The notes beneath the pieces were generated by a model, which was given only the letters and a program-made list of their open reading frames with translations, had not been told where the DNA came from and searched no databases. From positions 10,361,501-10,425,500 of the forward strand of contig NC_056425.1 in the NCBI RefSeq assembly GCF_905147365.1: a DNA stretch of 64,000 nucleotides. Direction: 5' to 3'. Numbering within the stretch: position 1 is the stretch's first letter; every line of letters starts with the position of its first letter. Below are positions 57,849-64,000 of this stretch, in pieces. The position numbers and the translations under genes are program-made. This stretch comes from Aricia agestis. Lineage: Eukaryota; Arthropoda; Insecta; Lepidoptera; Lycaenidae.

Positions 57849-60225
57849 TAGTACCACAGTAGGGTTAGATTTTTTTTTGAAATAATTAAAGTCAGAAATT
57901 TTTTTGCACCAATGTTTAGAGGAGGTCACAAATAGCTTAAATTCGAAAACTCGACCAGCCACGACGTGTGCGTTAGCCGCTATATTGGTTTGAAGGTCCA
58001 ATCTTTTTTTAGCTATATCTTCTTTATTTTTTCAAGAAAATGATAAGGATCAAATTCGTCGAAAATTTGATTTTCTATAACTTTAGTCCTTATAATTTTT
58101 ATTGTATAATCGATATTTAATGAAATAACTGCAAAAAACAAGTCAAAGTATAATTTCGACCTGTTCGACCTGTATCGCGATTATTGTCAAATACAGAAAA
58201 AAAAACAGAAATAAACTTGTAGCTCTTTTCATTAACCACAATTAAAATTAAGAATTCGCTGTCTGTCCGTCTGTCTGTCTCCAGGCTTCAAGAACGGTGA
58301 TAGGTAGAGACTTGAAATTTTCAGATATTATGTAAAACTGTTTCCCTCTATAATAACAAATACTAAAAAACATATTATATTTATTATATGATGGGGCTCC
58401 CATATAACAAACAGGATTTTAGTCGCCTTTTTGCTTTTTATCAAAAATAGCAGCACTAAGACACTTAAAATATGCATAAAATATTTAATTGTATTTGTAC
58501 TTTAATAATGAATAATAAAATTAAAATAAAATAAAAATTTAGGGGGGGCTCCCATACAAAAAGCACAAATTTTTGTCTATCTTTGCCTTATAATGGTACG
58601 GAACCCTCATGAGCGAGTCCGACTCGCACATGGTCATTTTTAGGGTTCCGTACCTCAAAAGGAAAAAACGGAACCCTTATAGGATCACTTTGTTGTCCGT
58701 CTGTCCGTCCGTCCGTCTGTCAAGACCCTTTTTCTCAGGAACGCGTGGAGGTATGAAGCTGAAATTTATATCAATTACTCAGGTCTACTGTTCCTTGAAG
58801 CTGTGAAAAAATCAAACTTCTAAGCCAACGCAATCAAAAGATACAGCCGTTTATGCCGCAAATTTTCGACACTTGCAAGGGAATCAAAACCTACAGGGTG
58901 CTTCCCGTGAACTCAGAATCTTGAAATTTGGTACGAAGCAACGTCTTATAGCATAGATAAAGGAAAAATTATGAAAACCATAAATTTTTAGTTACATCAC
59001 ATAATATATATTTTTTTAATAATTTTAAACTTACTACCCATTTCCTCATAAACGCGTAGAGGTATTAAATTGAAATTCATACCAAATACTCAGGTCTATA
59101 ATACCTTTAAGCTGTAACAAAATCAAACTTCTATGTCAACGCAATCAAAAGAAACAGCAATTTAAGCTGCATATTTTGAAACTCGCAAGTACTCGCAAGG
59201 GAATCAAAACCTAAAGGGTACTTCCAGTCGACCTAGAATCTTGAAATTTGGCATGAAGCAACGTTTTATAGCACACATAAAGGAAAAATTCCGAAAACCT
59301 TAAATTTTTAGTTACATTACAAAATATATATTTTTTAATAAACATAAACTTATTACTTTTTTCCTCATGAACGCGTAGAGCTATCAAGTTGAAATTCATA
59401 TCAAATACTTAGATCTAATTGCCTTTAACCTGTGAAAAAAAAAAATTCTAAGTCAACGCAAAAACGCAAAACGCAAAAGTACAACCATTGATACCGCATA
59501 TTTTGAAACTCGCAACTACACGCAAGGGAATTAAAACCTAAAGACCACTTCCCGTTGACATAGAATCTCGAAATTTGGTAAGAAGCAATAGCATTTGTAA
59601 ACCTTGCAGGTTTGTACGGAACCCTCGGTGCGCGAGTCCGACTCGCACTTGGCCGGTTTTTTAATAATTATTCAGGTGTAGGTTGTGCCGTAATTGTTAA
59701 AAGGTCTAATTCATGATCAGAAATATTCAGTTTTATCCAATCGCTTGGGTCCCGGTACATTTATCATAGGTGTAGGAGCTTAAATATTGATTTCTAAAAA
59801 AAATCATATGGATCAAATTTGTAGGAAATTTAATGATCTATCACCTACAACTTTGTTTCTACAATTATTTTCGCTAAATTCGATAATAATTGACATACAA
59901 GCGAAATTATACTTTGACTTGTTTTTTGCATTTATCTCCGTAATTATTGATTTTACAATGAAAATTGTAAGAACTTAAAATGTAGAAAATTAAATTAACA
60001 ACAAATTTAGTTCTTATCATTTTCGTAAAAAAATATAAAATAAAGGAGATACAGCTAAAAAAAGATTGGACCTTCAAACCAATATGGCGGCTAACGCACA
60101 CGTCGTGGCTGGTCGAGTTTTCGAATTTAAGCTATTTGTGACCTCCTCTAAACACTGGTGCAAAAAAAATTTTGACTATAATTAATTTCAGATTCCCGTA
60201 CAAGGCTGAAATAACCCTACTGGGC
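57849..60225. mobile_element. Foldback element with arms of about 350 bp
   Basis: The left arm (57849-58165) and right arm (59880-60225, inverted) share CAGTAGGGTTA, GAGGAGGTCACAAATAGC, CGACCAGCCACGACGTGTGC and AACAAGTCAAAGTATAATTT. Between the arms lies a GAGTCCGACTCGC-family repeat with three internal repeats of about 310 bp. No coding sequence. Confidence 0.8.
58265..59665. repeat. GAGTCCGACTCGC-family element with three repeats of about 310 bp
   Basis: Units start near 58734, 59041 and 59361, each with CCTCATGAACGCGTAGAG-like, AGTCAACGCAATCAAAAG-like and TAGAATCTTGAAATTTGG-like blocks. The element ends GAGTCCGACTCGCACTTGG CCGG then a T-run. Nested in the foldback element. Confidence 0.75.
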
Positions 60226-60481
60226 TATAGGTAATAATACTAATAATAATAATAGCCTGACAAATAATCTTTTAACATTAAATACCTCTAAAACTAAATA
60301 TATCTGCTTTAGTATACATAACCCAATGGTCGCTGCCCAAAACAATCTGACTCTGATTTTAATATAAAAATCCACAATGGGGATTGTCTATTTTTTTTTA
60401 ATTTTGCTCATTACAAAAACATTTCGAGGAATAAGGTCAGTGATCGTTTTTCTGTATATAAACGAAAAAAATACCCATTAG

Positions 60482-60682
60482 TTACTTATATTTTTGAACA
60501 AATACGTTTAACCTTTGTTTGACCTTCAATGGCGTTAAATTAGCAATAAATTCGACCAACATTACGTTTCGAACTTTTGGTAAGCTTCTCGTATCAGCTT
60601 TCACATAATGAGAACTTGCATTTGACGAAACAGCCATTATAAATAAGATTGAAAGGAAATTTAAAACATATGCAGAGGTCAA
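60482..60682 (-). other. Unassigned minus-strand open frame inside the LINE interruption
   Basis: Codes a short hydrophobic start (FLSILFIMAVSSNAS) and a basic tail (TPLKVKQRLNVFVQKYK). It has no upstream ATG beyond an internal Met, no TATA box and no splice partner, so I do not call it a gene. It could be part of the inserted element. Confidence 0.25.
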
Positions 60683-61117
60683 TTGGCGGCCGATGATGAC
60701 GTCAGAGCGTAACTTTAAAAATTTATTGAGAAAAAACTAGCCAATGAATTTCAAAATTATTTAATTTATATTCTTAAAATACCCTATTTTAACGAAAAAA
60801 AATATAAAAAGTAAATATGATTTTTTTTTTGGACAATGCCCATTGCAGATTAGACATGATATCCTCCTCTTGTAACTGTCCTACTATTGAAAAAATAGAC
60901 AAAATAAAATATTTAGGCGTCATAATCGATCAAAGATTATCTTGGCATACGCATCTTCAACAGGTTTCTAGTAGAGTTAGAAAATTAAATTGGATATTTA
61001 AATGCCTAAGAAATGTAACACCTGTAATAAATAATTCAAATGGTAGTGTTTCACCGCGGAATATTTTAAACGAAATCTATACAGCTTTAGCAGAATCAAT
61101 TCTGGTATATTGCATTC

Positions 61118-61325
61118 TGTAAAACTCTGGAATGAACTGTCACCAGCAGTATTTCCGGACCGATACGACCTGCAAACCTTCAAGAAAAGAGCGTATTCCC
61201 TCTTAAAAGGCCGGCAACGCACCTGCAGCTCTTCTGATGTTGCGAGTGTTCATGGGCGACGGTAGTTGCTTACCATCAGGTGACCCGTTTGCTCGTTTGC
61301 CCCCTTATTTAATAAAAAAAAAAAC
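61118..61325 (+). mobile_element. 3' end of a second LINE inserted into the first
   Basis: Encodes WNELSPAVFPDRYDLQTFKK then continues into GGCCGGCAACGCACCTGCAG...CCCCTTATTTAATAAAAAA, the same 3' tail as the SINE copies. CTGTA at both borders may be the target duplication. Confidence 0.8.
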
Positions 61326-62427
61326 CTGTATGGGGAGGTGCAAGTAAAACAAAACTACTAGAATTAGAAAGAGCACAGCGCTGCTTATTAAAAATTATAT
61401 ATTTCAAAAACAAAAGAACTCCAACAAAGGAACTGTATGAAACAAGTAAAGTTCTATCTGTAAGAAAATTATATGTTTTACTTACAATCCTCAAAAAACA
61501 CAAGACCGTTAATAGCAGCCAAAAAATTATACTTGGGCGTAGAAGCAGGACAAAAATTGAACTTCCTAAAGTAACAACTGAATTTGCGTTAAAACAGTAT
61601 ATTAATAAGTCGGTTATAATTTACAACAAAGTTAACAATGTTTTAAATATTATTGACAAAGATAACAGAGAGGTTAAGAGAATGGTTAGAGACTACCTAA
61701 GCTATTTAAGTTACGAAGATACTGAAAAATTGACTGAAACATTTAATTGTAGTACTAATCACTTTTGCACACATAAAAACACACACGTCAATACACAAAT
61801 ACACTTACACACATAAACGATTAAGTATTATTGAGTAGAGTTTTTAGGATAAATATTATTTTATTGTTTGTTTTGTTTTCATAGTAAGTAATACTTTTCG
61901 CATGAGTTTATAGATAATTTCCATTTAGTTGTAACGTTATTTGTAACTTTATAATGTGTAATATAGGTAATAACCTATTTCTATGCATATGGAAGAGCGT
62001 GGTTGCCTGATACAGGCTAATGCCTACTAGGTGACTTCAATCTTGCGTCTTACCAATGTAACTGACATTTATGAAATAAATATTATTATTATTATTATTA
62101 ACTTTATGCATCACGCGCGGGCGACGCGTCGTGTGATCGTGTCCATTAATTGTAGTGTTTCTTAGGATAACTTTCGGAAGCTATTTCTCAACATTTTAGT
62201 GCTGAGTGATTGTAAAAGAAAAAATACATTTATTTTTATTTTTAACACGGATCAATATATTAAAATTTGGCAGGAAGGTTTAATTGCACCCTGTATATTT
62301 CACAAGATATTTAAAGCTCATAATATAAAAATATATCGTCTTCCATACCTGGTGCTATATTTTTTTATAGTAAGACAATATTTTATAGTATCTTCTCCAT
62401 GTGTTCTAGTAGCACACTGATTATTCT

Positions 62428-62632
62428 ATCCATACTAAAATTATAAATGCTAATTGTGTCTGTATGTCTGTTACCTCTTCACGCTCAAAGCGCTGAACCG
62501 ATTTTGCTGAAAATTGGTATGGAGATACGTCGAGTCCCGGGAAGGAACGCAGGATTCTTTTTATCCCGGAAAAATGTACGTATCGCACGCGATAAACGAA
62601 TCTTGACGCAGTGGAGATACGGGCGTTAGTTC
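62428..62632 (+). mobile_element. Helitron-like repeat
   Basis: TCCATACTAAAATTATAAAT, TTACCTCTTCACGCTCAAAG and CGCGATAAACGAATCTTGAC, as in 12041-12236. Confidence 0.55.
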
Positions 62633-62716
62633 TCTACACATATATCGCAAAAGGGGCAAACATGAAAATAAAAATTTTATACCCCCACAAAAATGTGCTT
62701 TAGTTAAATATGCCGG

Positions 62717-63113
62717 TTAAGAGGATACACCAGGGTCTAGAGAAATGAAAAAAAAGTACGTGTAATATCTATAGCTGTCTCCCTTACCTCAAGCCTATAC
62801 CGCAGAACGCGATAGAGACAACTGCAGAAAATCATCAATTCGTTGTCCCCTGATCCCTTTTCCAAAACTTAACAAATTTGTTTTTTGGATGTTTAAACAC
62901 AGCAGAAAATCTGGGCATTTTTTTGGGTTTTTGAACGTTCATAATATCTAATTTAATAATTAAATTATGAAAAAAAAAAGAAAACATAATTATGGACATT
63001 GTATTAGTGGCCGTAGATATTCAGGAAAAAAAATATAACTCTACTAGCATTATCCAGGGAGGAAACAGGAGACAACGTTTGTATGGAAAAAGGGCGGTGT
63101 GGACACCTCTTAA
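62717..63113. mobile_element. TTAA-flanked repeat, copy 3, abutting a stop codon
   Basis: Shorter copy of 23178-23658, lacking about 80 bp in the middle. TTAA at both ends. Its right end is 2 bp from the stop codon of the gene at 63116-64000. Confidence 0.8.
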
Positions 63114-63115
63114 GG

Positions 63116-64000
63116 CTAGCCATTAACATTATTGCGGATTTTCAGATCGAGAGCATGATTGAGAATGTCGTCGATGAAGCCCAATCCAGCTGCTTTTTTC
63201 AGAGCGGTCGGTGCGTTAACGTAGTTGTAAGAATCGGGAAAATCCGGATATTCATTTCCGCCATATCCGCCTCCGCCGTATCCGGCTCCGGCCGACGCTA
63301 CGCTCGCGGCGCCCTGCCCCTCCACTCTGCATATCGCCGACGCCAGCAGCACGACAGTCAAACTCAGCTGCATTTGAAAGTTAGATATTAGGTAGGTACT
63401 AATTATTAATTACACGCTTTCACGCCCTGATCGCTCAACCGATTTTGCTGTTTGGTATGCTGATACTATAAGTCTTTGGAAAGGACATAGAATACTTCTA
63501 ATCCTAGAAAAACGTACAGTTACCGCGCGATAAGCGAATTATGGCACAGCGGAGTTGCGTGCGTCATCTTATCTATATATCTATATATAATCTATACTAA
63601 TATTATAATTCTGCAGAGTTTGTTTGTTTGTTTGTTTGAACGCGCTAATCTCAGGAACTAATAGTCCGATTTGAAAAATTATTTCAGAGTTAGATAGCTC
63701 ATTTATTGAGGAAAGCGATAGGCTATATTTTATCACGCTAAGACTAATAGGAGCGAAGAAAGAGAGGAAAATGTGCAACAAACGGGAAAAATTATATGAA
63801 ATTGCTTATTATCTTAAGAACTGGAGCAATTTTTATGCTTTTTGGCACACATGAAGAATAGACCACGAGAAGTGACATAGGCTATTTTTTGCGGAAAAAT
63901 TTACGGTTTCCGTGAAATTCCTAATTTAGGCGAAGCCGCAAGAAACATCTAGTAGGTAAGTAATAAAATATGTAACAACTAAGTAACAGTCTCACCATTC
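63116..64000 (-). CDS. Secreted Gly-rich protein with LNH tail, family member 3 (5' end cut)
   Basis: Exon 2 is 63116-63367 (83 residues plus TAG) after acceptor AAATGCAG. The last five bases of the window (63996-64000, GAATG on the minus strand) are the end of exon 1 before donor GTGAGACTGTTACTT, which matches the first intron of the gene at 52847 (GTAAGACTGTTACTT). The protein continues LSLTVVLLASAICRVEGQGA, then GYGGGGYGGNEYPDFPDSYN, YVNAPTALKK, and tail AAGLGFIDDILNHALDLKI ending NNVNG. It is shorter than member 2 because the Ala/Gly block is reduced. A TTAA element starts 2 bp past the stop, so the 3' untranslated region is transposon sequence. Confidence 0.85.
63410..63780. mobile_element. 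Two Helitron-like repeats in the intron
   Basis: 63410-63580 is a diverged copy of 12041-12236. 63590-63780 carries GTTTGTTTGTTTGTTTGAAC and AACGCGCTAATCTCAGGAAC, related to 57420-57690. Confidence 0.55.

Larger units (their letters stand above)
60230..62100 (+). mobile_element. LINE (reverse transcriptase C-terminal half), twice interrupted
   Basis: Pieces NNLLTLNTSKTKYICFS (about 60260-60320), KIDKIKYLGVIIDQRLSWH (60817-61117) and KLLELERAQRCLLKII (from 61326) belong to one jockey-superfamily-like ORF2. It ends at about 61815 and in an (ATT)n tail at 62083-62100. It is interrupted at about 60400-60815 by unassigned sequence and at 61118-61325 by another LINE's 3' end. Non-functional. Confidence 0.75.

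Noticed and set aside
1..64000. CRISPR array, operon or bacterial gene cluster
   Set aside because: No regularly spaced short repeats and no bacterial ribosome-binding or operon layout. Spliced genes and insect transposons dominate.

Overview
The window looks like AT-rich insect nuclear DNA, most likely from a moth or butterfly. It has spliced genes with GT-AG introns and TATA/initiator promoters. It is crowded with hAT miniatures with 8-bp target duplications, TTAA elements, Helitron-like pieces ending in CTAGT, tRNA-derived SINEs, R1-, RTE- and jockey-type LINE remnants, and the lepidopteran-style repeat ending in a GAGTCCGACTCGC block. No bacterial, organellar or housekeeping gene is visible.

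The genes are at least eleven small secreted proteins, and most are visible only once short exons are joined. In ten of them a tiny first exon (3-9 codons) precedes a phase-0 intron that splits the signal peptide; the eleventh (63116-64000) shows the same layout but runs off the window. From left to right they are: a basic protein (459-3978, minus); a Thr-rich mucin-like protein (4642-8649, plus); two paralogous Ala-rich helical proteins (15510-16602 and 24396-26786, plus); a Gly/His-rich protein (30015-35753, plus); a 57-residue peptide (36704-37310, minus); a His/Pro-rich peptide (40123-41365, plus); an 84-residue protein (44795-46029, minus); and three members of one Ala/Gly-rich family with a shared C-terminal tail (50529-51525 minus, 52847-55220 plus, 63116-64000 minus, the last cut by the window edge).

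The intergenic and intronic space is nested transposable elements. Notable cases: an R1-like LINE holding a hAT miniature (8853-9871); a 4-kb element with degenerate coding remnants (18742-22779); a LINE inserted into a miniature element inside an intron (32151-33432); a hAT transposon holding a miniature LTR element (48192-50122); an inverted-repeat element (55478-56526); a foldback element with arms of about 350 bp (57849-60225); and a LINE interrupted by another LINE's 3' end (60230-62100).

Taken together, the shared gene architecture, the low-complexity compositions (Ala helix, Gly/His, Thr mucin, Ala/Gly tail family) and the absence of enzymes suggest a cluster of extracellular structural or coating proteins, for example silk, cocoon, cuticle, egg-glue or secretory-gland products. 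That role is inferred. I recognise none of these genes by name, so gene symbols are left empty.
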